Below the pieces are notes generated by a model, which had not been told where the DNA came from, did not search any database, and saw nothing but the letters and a program-made list of their open reading frames with translations. Position numbers and translations under genes: made by a program. A DNA stretch of 64,000 nucleotides from Streptomyces sp. GSL17-111 (GTDB lineage Bacteria; Actinomycetota; Actinomycetes; Streptomycetales; Streptomycetaceae): contig NZ_JBAJNS010000001.1 in NCBI RefSeq assembly GCF_037911585.1, positions 1,301,001 to 1,365,000 on the forward strand, given 5' to 3'. Shown piece by piece: positions 32,939 to 41,109 of the stretch (positions within the stretch are counted from its first letter, which is position 1; every line of letters starts with the position of its first letter).

Positions 32939-33061
32939 GCAACGCAGAGTTGAGGTGCATGAGGCCACGCACTTGGGGCTCCCCGCCACTGGACGCTGTG
33001 ACGCCACAAGCAAAGGCACCGGGTAGAAAATCTTTTGGACCGTACGGCAGATTGAATCTTG

Positions 33062-33616
33062 ATGAGTAGCAAGCAAGCCACGTTGACCACCTGGCTTCTT
33101 CTTACCGGCACTCTCACAGGGTGCGGAATAACGACTACTACCGATTCACGCGAGCCAGAAGAACATGCAATCGAAAGGCGCCCAGTCGCCGACGCGGACG
33201 CATCAACCACGGAGATGTCGAGCGAAATTCTCGACATCATTGGCGTTGAGGGGGAGGTTTCTCGACCTGGCCCTGGCGTTGGACGTTGCTCGGGTGGACC
33301 ATCGTCAGACTTGGAAAAATTCTATGTAATACGACATCCTTGGAGCATCTCTGCCAGCTCCGAGAAGGATTTGGCAGATGCTATGGAACGCCTCAGGGAA
33401 GAGCTTCCCCAAAGAGGCTGGGAATTGAAGAAGTACGGCCCCAACAACAGCAAGGCTCGGACACTGACCTTGATCGCAGATCACCCCAAGAAAAAATTCG
33501 GCATCAATATCGAGTTCTGGGACAAGCTGAAAGAGGAGGACGTGCCGAGTCTTGTGATCTCAGTAGTATCTGCCTGCTACCAGGTACCAGATGGGGAAAC
33601 AGTGGAACACTACTGA
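33062..33616 (+). CDS. lipoprotein, paralog 2 of a tandem pair
   Basis: A 184-residue lipoprotein with signal SSKQATLTTWLLLTGTLTGC and lipobox LTGC. It shares the whole mature layout with the preceding gene: SSEILDIIGVEGEVSRPGPGVGRC, FYVIRHPWSIS, LPQRGWELKKYGPNNSKARTLTLIADHPKKKFGINIEFWD and SACYQVPDGETVEHY. Identity over the mature region is moderate, so the duplication is not recent. ATG 33062 is chosen over an abutting TTG. 123 bp separate it from paralog 1, without a visible gene. Codon use and GC are as atypical as in paralog 1. Confidence 0.75.
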   Translation: MSSKQATLTTWLLLTGTLTGCGITTTTDSREPEEHAIERRPVADADASTTEMSSEILDIIGVEGEVSRPGPGVGRCSGGPSSDLEKFYVIRHPWSISASSEKDLADAMERLREELPQRGWELKKYGPNNSKARTLTLIADHPKKKFGINIEFWDKLKEEDVPSLVISVVSACYQVPDGETVEHY

Positions 33617-33665
33617 GAGCGTCGATGGTCTTGGCGTTGGGGACTTCGGACCTGGGACGGGTGTC

Positions 33666-33701
33666 GTGCGGGGCTCGGCAGGGAGGGTGCGAGCCCCACA
33701 C
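33666..33701. terminator. terminator of ilvE, possibly bidirectional
   Basis: GTGCGGGGCTCG pairs with CGAGCCCCACAC (one mismatch) across a 12-nt loop. It lies 12 nt past the ilvE stop on the minus strand and 49 nt past the second lipoprotein on the plus strand. Confidence 0.7.
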
Positions 33702-33713
33702 CACAGCGGCGGA

Positions 33714-34817
<1,104 letters not shown>

Positions 34818-34892
34818 GAGCGCGTCCTTCACTGTGGTGGTGTGGCGGACCGCGCGCAGTACGTGGACGTCCTAGCTTCTCCTCACACGGCG

Positions 34893-34921
34893 GCCCCACG
34901 TCCGATTATCGCGCGTGGGGC
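34893..34921. terminator. hairpin between leuB and ilvE
   Basis: GCCCCACG pairs perfectly with CGTGGGGC across a 13-nt loop, about 110 nt past the leuB stop. It could end leuB or sit in the ilvE leader (75 nt before the ilvE ATG). No leader-peptide frame was found. Confidence 0.45.
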
Positions 34922-35031
34922 ACCGGGTCAAGGACTCGGGTGCGGCGGCCCAGGGAACAGATGGTCGCACCCCGGCCGCCGCAGGGCACAGCGGCCGGGC
35001 GCGGAGCCCGGCGCTGTGGGAGGCGGCGGAC

Positions 35032-36075
35032 TCAGCCGGCTACTCGTGCGGAGATCGCGTCACCGATGGCGTCGGTGGAGCGCGGGGCCGCGCCGTCACG
35101 GGCGGAGAGGTCCTCGGTGACGGCTTCCTCGATGCGGGCGGCCTCCGGCTCAAGCCCGAGGTGGCGCAGGAGCAGGGCGACGGAGAGGATCGTCGCCGTG
35201 GGGTCGGCCTTGCCGGTGCCCGCGATGTCCGGGGCGGAGCCGTGCACCGGCTCGAACATCGAGGGGAAGGCGCCCGTCGGGTTGACGTTGCCCGACGCGG
35301 CCAGGCCGATACCACCGGTGACGGCGGCGGCCAGGTCGGTGATGATGTCGCCGAAGAGGTTGTCGGTGACGATGACGTCGAACCGCGCCGGGTCGTTGAC
35401 CAGGAAGATCGTGGCGGCGTCGACGTGCAGGTAGTCCGTGGTGACGTCCGGGTACTCCTGGCCGACGCGCTCGAAGACGCGGGTCCACAGGGAGCCGGCG
35501 TGCACGAGGACGTTGTTCTTGTGCACCAGGGTGAGCTTCTTGCGCGGACGGGCCTGGGCCCGCTCGTACGCGTCCCGGACGACGCGCTCGACGCCGTAGG
35601 CGGTGTTGACGCTGACCTCGGTGGCGACCTCGGCGGGCGTACCCGTGCGCAGGCTGCCGCCGTTGCCGGTGTAGGGGCCCTCGGTGCCCTCGCGGACGAC
35701 GACGAAGTCGATGTTCGGGCGGCCGGCGAGCGGCGTGGCGGTGTTCGGGAACAGCTTGGAGGGCCGCAGGTTCACGAAGTGGTCGAAGGCGAAGCGCAGC
35801 TTGAGCAGCAGCCCCCGCTCCAGGACGCCCGACGGAACACTCGGATCGCCGACGGCGCCGAGCAGGATCGCGTCGTGCTGCCGCAACTGCTCCAGCTCCT
35901 CGTCGGGGAGCGTCTCGCCGGTGGCGTGCCAGCGGCCCGCACCGAGGTCGTACTCCTTGCTCTCCAGCTTGACGTCCTGCGAGAGCACGGCGGTGAGGAC
36001 CTTCAGGCCCTGCGAGACGACCTCCGGGCCGATGCCGTCGCCGGGAATCACTGCGAGATCAATGCTTCGCGCCAT
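35032..36075 (-). CDS. leuB: 3-isopropylmalate dehydrogenase
   Basis: NAD-dependent oxidative decarboxylation of 3-isopropylmalate in leucine synthesis, and of beta-methylmalate after CimA and LeuCD. Actinobacterial-type LeuB of 347 residues: [15 protein letters not shown] at the N-terminus, [24 protein letters not shown] and the signature [28 protein letters not shown] 36075. Probably its own transcript. Confidence 0.96.
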   Translation of the reverse strand: MARSIDLAVIPGDGIGPEVVSQGLKVLTAVLSQDVKLESKEYDLGAGRWHATGETLPDEELEQLRQHDAILLGAVGDPSVPSGVLERGLLLKLRFAFDHFVNLRPSKLFPNTATPLAGRPNIDFVVVREGTEGPYTGNGGSLRTGTPAEVATEVSVNTAYGVERVVRDAYERAQARPRKKLTLVHKNNVLVHAGSLWTRVFERVGQEYPDVTTDYLHVDAATIFLVNDPARFDVIVTDNLFGDIITDLAAAVTGGIGLAASGNVNPTGAFPSMFEPVHGSAPDIAGTGKADPTATILSVALLLRHLGLEPEAARIEEAVTEDLSARDGAAPRSTDAIGDAISARVAG

Positions 36076-36183
36076 GCGTCGGACCCTACTCCTGTCCCAT
36101 GCTTCGGCCGGAATTCGTCCACCATGCGGACGTGATGGACGAATCCCGGCCTCGGTCTGCCGCGTTCGGTTCCGGTGGCGGCG

Positions 36184-36312
36184 TCAGTGTCCGGTGGCGC
36201 CGCCGTTGTCCCGGCGGTCCAGGGCGCGCTGGAGGGCGGCGGCGGCGTTCTTGCGGGCGGCGTCGGCGGTGTGGTCGGCGCGGCGGGTACGGCGGCGGGC
36301 GGTGACGTCCAT
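36184..36312 (-). CDS. 42-aa basic protein
   Basis: A small gene with an excellent ribosome-binding site (AAGGAG, 8 nt). The 42 residues begin MDVTARRRTRRADHTADAAR, with KNAAAALQRALDRRD following and a Gly-rich end. It is strongly basic at the N-terminus and Ala-rich helical in the middle, resembling other tiny streptomycete proteins of unknown function. It lies upstream of leuB on the same strand, 108 bp away. Confidence 0.65.
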   Translation of the reverse strand: MDVTARRRTRRADHTADAARKNAAAALQRALDRRDNGGATGH

Positions 36313-36496
36313 GGTCAAGCTCCTTCAGGCAGGGGGACCCCGAGAAGAGACAACAGAAGCGCCGGTGAGGGGCGGGGGCGTTCCGCGCGGCAGGGGTGGC
36401 CTGCGTCGGGCACGGGGCCTCAACCGCCGTTCGCTGATGGAGCGAGGCGTTCGGCTCCTACCACGGTACGAGGAGACGGCTGTGATGTCTCGCCAA

Positions 36497-36516
36497 ATAG
36501 TTGGCCTTCCTACTAT
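36497..36516. promoter_or_regulatory. ATAGT(T/A)GG inverted repeat, candidate operator
   Basis: ATAGTTGGCC followed by TTCCTACTAT forms a 20-bp imperfect palindrome (7 of 10 arm positions). It is in an AT-rich patch about 180 bp upstream of the 42-residue gene and 40 bp past the HAD gene. No regulator gene is adjacent. Confidence 0.4.
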
Positions 36517-36554
36517 CTGAGACGAAGACCACCCCGCGGCGGTACCGCAGCACG

Positions 36555-37271
36555 TCAGTGGGGCTGCCGGGGCTCGTGGGAAAGCAGAGTGCGCAGTGCC
36601 TGCTGAAGCTCGTGGAGTCCCCTGATGGACAGGACGCCTTCCGGGACGTCCCGCCCCCGCCGGTCCAGCCAGACGCCGGCGAGTCCGGCGGCCAGGGCGC
36701 CCTGCGCGTCCGTCGTCAACTGGTCGCCGACATAGACCACTTCGTGGGGCGGGAGGTCCATCGCCGCACAGGCGGCGAGGAACGCCTCGGGGGCCGGTTT
36801 GGCACAGCCGAGCTCGTCGGCGCACAGCAGGACCTCGAAACGGTCCCGGATGCCGAGCGTGCGCAGCTTGCGTTCCTGGTTGTGGGTGGAGGAGTTCGAC
36901 AGGACGCCGTGCCGGTAGCCGTCACGCAGCGCGTCCAGCGCGGGCAGGACGTCGGGGAACAGGCACCAGGCGGCCTCGTAGTGGGCGATGTACCGGTTGA
37001 ACCAGGCATCGGCCTCGGCGTCGCTCATCTCCACGCCGAGGAACCCGCGCGCCCGGCCCCGGCGATGCTCGTGGAAGCCGAGCTCACCGGTGAGGAACAG
37101 GGCGAACTGCTCCTCCATGACGGCCTGCCATCTCTCCAGGACCGGATCGGGCGACGCGTGGCCGTCCAGCAGGCCCTCCTCGGCGAGGTGCCGGAGCACA
37201 CCGGTGCGGTCGGCACCCGTGTAGTCGAACAGCGTGTCGTCGACGTCCCACAGAACCGCCCGAATCGCCAT
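36555..37271 (-). CDS. HAD-family hydrolase (phosphatase)
   Basis: Haloacid-dehalogenase-superfamily phosphatase with a helical cap. Motif I is DVDDTLFDYTG (residues 9-19, nucleophile Asp9), motif II is LSNSSTHN, motif III Lys lies in GCAKPAPEAFLAA, and motif IV is VYVGDQLTTDAQGA. Length 238 residues, ATG 37271. Phosphoglycolate- or pyrimidine-nucleotidase-like members share this form; the substrate is unknown. It is divergent from the BCCT transporter. Confidence 0.92.
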   Translation of the reverse strand: MAIRAVLWDVDDTLFDYTGADRTGVLRHLAEEGLLDGHASPDPVLERWQAVMEEQFALFLTGELGFHEHRRGRARGFLGVEMSDAEADAWFNRYIAHYEAAWCLFPDVLPALDALRDGYRHGVLSNSSTHNQERKLRTLGIRDRFEVLLCADELGCAKPAPEAFLAACAAMDLPPHEVVYVGDQLTTDAQGALAAGLAGVWLDRRGRDVPEGVLSIRGLHELQQALRTLLSHEPRQPH

Positions 37272-37465
37272 ACGGCCACCCTATGCGCCGCGCCGCGGGT
37301 TACGCCGTCTGCACGCGCGCCGACGTGCGGTGCGGGGGCCGGGTGCCTACGTTGGGTCGCGCAGTGGTGACGCCGGGCGACCGGCCGTGCGGACGGTGGA
37401 CACGCCGCCGCCCGGCCCGGCCCGTCGGGCGCACCGCCGATCACCGTGCACCTGAGGGGTGAGTC

Positions 37466-39592
37466 GTGTCGACCGATGAACCGAGCGGTACCGCCACCAC
37501 GCCACCGGACCACGCGGCCGCGCAGAAGTCCGGGGAGGGCCGGCTCAAGCGCGTCGTCTTCGTCGGGTCGTCGCTGCTGATCCTCGCCGTCTCGATCTGG
37601 GCGATCATCACTCCGGAGGGCGCCGAGGACACCATCGGCGTGATGGTGGAGTGGATCTCGGACGGTTTCGGCTGGTACTACTTCCTCGCCGCGACGCTCT
37701 ACCTGCTGTTCGTGGTCTACGTGGCCGTCTCCCGGTACGGCAACATCAAGCTCGGGCCCAAGCACTCGCGGCCCGACTACGGGCTCTTCGCCTGGGCGGC
37801 GATGCTGTTCGCCGCGGGCATCGGGATCGACCTGATGTTCTTCTCCGTCAGCGGCCCGGTCAGCCACTACCTCGCACCGCCGGAGGGCGATGCCCAGACC
37901 GTCGAGGCCGCCCGGCAGGCGGTCGTGTGGACGTTGTTCCACTACGGCATCACCGGCTGGGCCATGTACGCCCTGATGGGCATGGCGCTCGGCTACTTCG
38001 CGTTCCGCTACCGGCTGCCGCTGGCCATTCGCTCCGCCCTCTACCCGATCATCGGCCGCCGCATCTACGGACGGATCGGTGACACCGTCGACCTCGCGGC
38101 GATCATCGGGACGGTCTTCGGCATCTCCGTGTCGCTCGGCATCGGCGTCGTCCAGCTGAACTACGGGCTGAACTACCTGTTCGACGTACCGGAGGGGACG
38201 GCCGCCCAGGTCGCCCTGATCGCCGTCGCCGTCCTCATGGCGACGGTCTCCGCCGTGGCGGGCGTCGACCGCGGCATCCGCCGCCTGTCCCAGCTCAACG
38301 TGCTGCTGGCCATCCTGCTGATGGGCTACATCCTGTTCGTCAGCAGTCCGATCCGCCTCCTGAACAGCCTCATCCTCAACATCGGCGACTACGTCAGCCG
38401 CTTCCCGTCGATGACGCTCAACACCTTCGCCTACGACCAACCCACCGAGTGGCTCAACAGCTGGACCCTGTTCTTCTGGGCGTGGTGGGTGGCCTGGGCC
38501 CCGTTCGTCGGCATGTTCCTGGCCCGCATCTCCAAGGGCCGCACGATCCGGCAGTTCGTGGCGGCCACGCTGATCATCCCGTTCCTGTTCACGCTGACCT
38601 TCCTGTCCGTGTTCGGCAACAGCGCGCTGTTCGTCGTCCGGGACGGTGACCAGGACTTCGGCCAGACCGCGATGAACCTCCCCGAGCAGGGGTTCTACGG
38701 GCTGCTCGACCAGTATCCGGGGGCCCTCTTCAGCGCCGGACTGGCCACGATCGTCGGCCTGCTGCTCTACGTCACCTCGGCCGACTCGGGCGCGCTGGTG
38801 ATCGGCAACCTCAGTTCGCACCTGCGCACGCCCCTCACCGACGCCGTGCCGTGGCTGCGCATCTTCTGGGCGGCGGCCACCGGCCTGCTCACCCTGGCGA
38901 TGCTCCTCGTCGGCGGGGTGGACGCGCTCACGAACGCGACGATCATCATGGGGCTACCGTTCTCGTTCGTGATGTTCCTCATCATCGCCGGGCTCTACAA
39001 GGCGCTACGGCTGGAACGCATGCGCGAGGAGGCCCTCCTGACGAGTCTGCCCTCCTCCCTATCCGGCCGGATGACGCACCGCACCGCCCCCGAGTGGACC
39101 TGGCGGCAGCGGCTCGCCCGGACCATGTCGTACCCCGGCAAGCACAGCGCCGCGCACTTCCTGGACGAGGTGTGCCGGCCGGCGTTCCAGGAGGTCGCCG
39201 AGGAGCTGCGCCGCAGGGACGTCGAGGCCGTGGTCACCGAGGAGATGGACGAGGAGCTGCAGCTCCCGCACGTCGGCCTCCAGGTGTCCATCGGCGAGCG
39301 GGAGGAGTTCGTCTACCGGGTGTGGCCCATCGAGACGGCGACGCCCGCGTTCGCCACCCGCTCGGTGACGGCCCACGACACCTACGTGCGCTTCGAGGTG
39401 CAGCTTGCGGAAGGCAGCCAGGGCTACGACGTGATGGGGTACAGCAAGGAACAGCTCATCGCCAACATCCTCGACCAGTACGAGCGGCACCTGGAGTTCC
39501 TGCGCATGCACCGTGAGGCCAGCGCCCGCTCGGCCCTGCCCGACCACCGTCCCGACATCGCCGAGGTGCACCTGCCGGAGGAGGAGCGCTGA
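37466..39592 (+). CDS. betT: BCCT-family transporter (choline/betaine type)
   Basis: Secondary transporter for choline, glycine betaine or related quaternary amines, usually sodium- or proton-coupled. 708 residues with about 12 membrane helices between 35 and 510. BetT-like features are the motif GIGIDLMFFSVSGPVSHYLAPP and the BCCT signature WTLFFWAWWVAWAPFVGMFLARISKGRT. A cytoplasmic C-terminal domain of about 190 residues is typical of osmoregulated BetT/BetP members. GTG 37466. It stands alone, without betaine-synthesis genes nearby. Confidence 0.93.
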   Translation: MSTDEPSGTATTPPDHAAAQKSGEGRLKRVVFVGSSLLILAVSIWAIITPEGAEDTIGVMVEWISDGFGWYYFLAATLYLLFVVYVAVSRYGNIKLGPKHSRPDYGLFAWAAMLFAAGIGIDLMFFSVSGPVSHYLAPPEGDAQTVEAARQAVVWTLFHYGITGWAMYALMGMALGYFAFRYRLPLAIRSALYPIIGRRIYGRIGDTVDLAAIIGTVFGISVSLGIGVVQLNYGLNYLFDVPEGTAAQVALIAVAVLMATVSAVAGVDRGIRRLSQLNVLLAILLMGYILFVSSPIRLLNSLILNIGDYVSRFPSMTLNTFAYDQPTEWLNSWTLFFWAWWVAWAPFVGMFLARISKGRTIRQFVAATLIIPFLFTLTFLSVFGNSALFVVRDGDQDFGQTAMNLPEQGFYGLLDQYPGALFSAGLATIVGLLLYVTSADSGALVIGNLSSHLRTPLTDAVPWLRIFWAAATGLLTLAMLLVGGVDALTNATIIMGLPFSFVMFLIIAGLYKALRLERMREEALLTSLPSSLSGRMTHRTAPEWTWRQRLARTMSYPGKHSAAHFLDEVCRPAFQEVAEELRRRDVEAVVTEEMDEELQLPHVGLQVSIGEREEFVYRVWPIETATPAFATRSVTAHDTYVRFEVQLAEGSQGYDVMGYSKEQLIANILDQYERHLEFLRMHREASARSALPDHRPDIAEVHLPEEER

Positions 39593-39705
39593 GCACGTCC
39601 GGTCCTTCGTCCGCACCGCCGCCCGCCTGACGCGTCCGGTCGGCGGGGTGCGCGTCCCGGATACCGAGGTGCGCCGGGCGCGGAATCGTGGTCGGATGCC
39701 GGGTT

Positions 39706-40191
39706 GTGGAATCCATCGACTACGGGCTCACCGACCGGCGGGGGCGCGCCGTCACCCTGCACGAGGTGGGCGACGCCAACTGGCGGGCGGTCGCCGACGT
39801 CGCCCCGAAGGACGAGCAGCGGGCGTTCATCGCCGCGCTCGGCGCACGCTACCTGCTGCTGTCCCTGCGCGAGGACGAGTGGCACTCGCTCGCCGTCTGC
39901 GCGGACGGCGTCGTCGCCGGGCACGTGATGTGGGGCTTCGACCCGGCGGACGGCGCGCACTGGATCGGCGGTCTTCTCGTGGACGCCGACCACCAGGGCC
40001 AGGGCATCGGCCGGGCGGCCGTCCGCACGCTGACGCGGTGGCTCGGGGAGCTGCCGGAGTGCCGGGAGCTGCGGCTGTCCTACCACCCCGCCAACCAGGC
40101 CTCCGCCCGCCTCTTCGAGTCCCTGGGGTTCACTCCCACGGGTGAGCAGGAGGACGAGGAGATCGTCGCCGCGCTTCCGGTCCGCCCCTGA
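39706..40191 (+). CDS. GNAT-family N-acetyltransferase
   Basis: Acetyl-CoA-dependent N-acetyltransferase of about 161 residues. Motif A is IGGLLVDADHQGQGIGRAAVRTLTRWL (acetyl-CoA pyrophosphate loop QGQGIG), motif B is LRLSYHPANQASARLFESLGFTPTGE. GTG 39706 is preferred (MESIDYGLTDRRGR); an in-frame GTG at 39688 would add six residues; neither has a strong ribosome-binding site. Substrate unknown; the N-terminal TLHEVGDANWRAVADV is typical of the diamine/aminoglycoside-like GNATs of streptomycetes. Confidence 0.88.
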   Translation: MESIDYGLTDRRGRAVTLHEVGDANWRAVADVAPKDEQRAFIAALGARYLLLSLREDEWHSLAVCADGVVAGHVMWGFDPADGAHWIGGLLVDADHQGQGIGRAAVRTLTRWLGELPECRELRLSYHPANQASARLFESLGFTPTGEQEDEEIVAALPVRP

Positions 40192-40317
40192 GTGAAGGGC
40201 CGAGCGGGTCTTGGCTGACGCGCCGGGCGCACGTCCGGTGACGATGCCGCTCCCGCCGAGGAACGGTGTGCTTCCGGACCGGCGCACGGGCGTGCCGCAG
40301 CGCCACCAGGCCGCGCG

Positions 40318-40440
40318 CACCGGAACCCGGCAGCGCACCTGCTTGCCGATCGCCGAGTCGCGCACGTGCCAGCCCGGAGCGAGCAGGTCCAGCAGGCCGA
40401 GGCCCCGCCCCCCTTCGGCGACCGCGCTGTCCAGCGGCGT
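40318..40440 (-). pseudogene. fragment of an anti-sigma-like ATP-binding protein
   Basis: The minus strand reads a frame containing AEGGRGLGLLDLLAPGWHVR and then DSAIGKQVRCRV. This is the C-terminal end of RsbW-type HATPase proteins (G-R-G-L-x-L, then W-x-V, then G-K-x-V). There is no start, no N-terminal nucleotide-binding part and no proper stop: the frame runs on into nonsense. It is the 3' remnant of a gene whose 5' end lay to the right. Confidence 0.55.
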
Positions 40441-40448
40441 CGCCGCCC

Positions 40449-40595
40449 GTGATCCACGAAGCGGCCCTTCACCAGCGCTTCGCCGTCCGCCCCACCACGA
40501 TGCGCGACCGGCTGCGGCGGCTGTGGGAAGCCTGCATGACGCCCAACGTCACGGTGCAACCGATGGCGCTACCCGGTAACGCCTCCCTGCGCTGA
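40449..40595 (+). pseudogene. fragment of an XRE/DUF5753 regulator
   Basis: The plus strand reads IHEAALHQRFAV, then MRDRLRRLWEACMTPNVTVQ and MALPGNASLR before a stop. The pattern E-A-A-L-x-x-R-F ... M-x-x-x-L-x-x-L ... PNVTVQ is the DUF5753 domain of helix-turn-helix regulators paired with anti-sigma-like ATPases and DUF397 proteins in Streptomyces. The N-terminal HTH and the domain's end are missing. It starts 8 bp from the ATPase fragment, pointing the other way. Confidence 0.55.
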
Positions 40596-40628
40596 GCTGC
40601 ACGGTCGGTGTAGCGAATGGCGACGCGC

Positions 40629-40958
40629 TCATCGATCTCCCTGACACGGTGACAGTGGACGGCCTTCGGCGTCGTAGGCGTTGCCTTCCGTGTCCCGGAA
40701 CACCATCCCTTCCGTGTCTCCGTTCCGCAGCCGGCGGAAGGCATCCTCCACATCGTCGAGGTAGCCCGGCGTCGCACACGCGCAGGCGGCAGGGAACCAC
40801 CGGTCGACGGCGGCGTCCATGGCCTCTTGGTCGAAGTCCGCCGCCGCGCTCAAGAAGTCCTGCTCGAAGCCCTGCAGCCAGTCGGGGCGGCGATGCAGCG
40901 CCACCCGGATCGCGGCGGGTGTCCGTTCACAGGCCGCCGGATCGACTTCGTTCCCCAT
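40629..40958 (-). CDS. DUF6247-like protein
   Basis: A 109-residue protein beginning MGNEVDPAACERTPAAIRVALHRRPDWLQGFEQDFLSAAADFD, the layout of DUF6247 proteins (often found beside small toxin genes). The C-terminal half has two cysteines (ACACATPG) and a RLRNGDTEGMVFRDTEG tail. ATG 40958 is chosen because GAGGAG lies 5 nt upstream. No convincing toxin frame follows. It lies between the decayed regulator fragments and pruA. Confidence 0.6.
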   Translation of the reverse strand: MGNEVDPAACERTPAAIRVALHRRPDWLQGFEQDFLSAAADFDQEAMDAAVDRWFPAACACATPGYLDDVEDAFRRLRNGDTEGMVFRDTEGNAYDAEGRPLSPCQGDR

Positions 40959-41052
40959 CACGGCTCCTCACCTGATGCCGATGCTCGACCCCGTCGATCG
41001 TACGGACCGGTCGGGCGGGTGCGGGAGGGCGCGCGGGGTGGGGCGGGCGGGG

Positions 41053-41091
41053 CGAGGCCCGGCGCCGCCGGTGGGGCGGGGCCGGGCCTCG
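41053..41091 (-). terminator. terminator of the proline operon
   Basis: CGAGGCCCGGC pairs perfectly with GCCGGGCCTCG across a 17-nt loop, 19 nt past the P5C dehydrogenase stop. Confidence 0.65.
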
Positions 41092-41109
41092 TCGGTGGTG
41101 GGGCGGGGG

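Noticed and set aside
36325..36825. Minus-strand frame between the HAD gene and the 42-residue gene
   Set aside because: It overlaps the HAD gene in another frame and is Arg/Pro/Gly noise; no ribosome-binding site.
40080..40559. 159-codon minus-strand frame beside the GNAT gene
   Set aside because: Out of frame with the recognisable ATPase fragment and antisense to the GNAT 3' end; no family resemblance.
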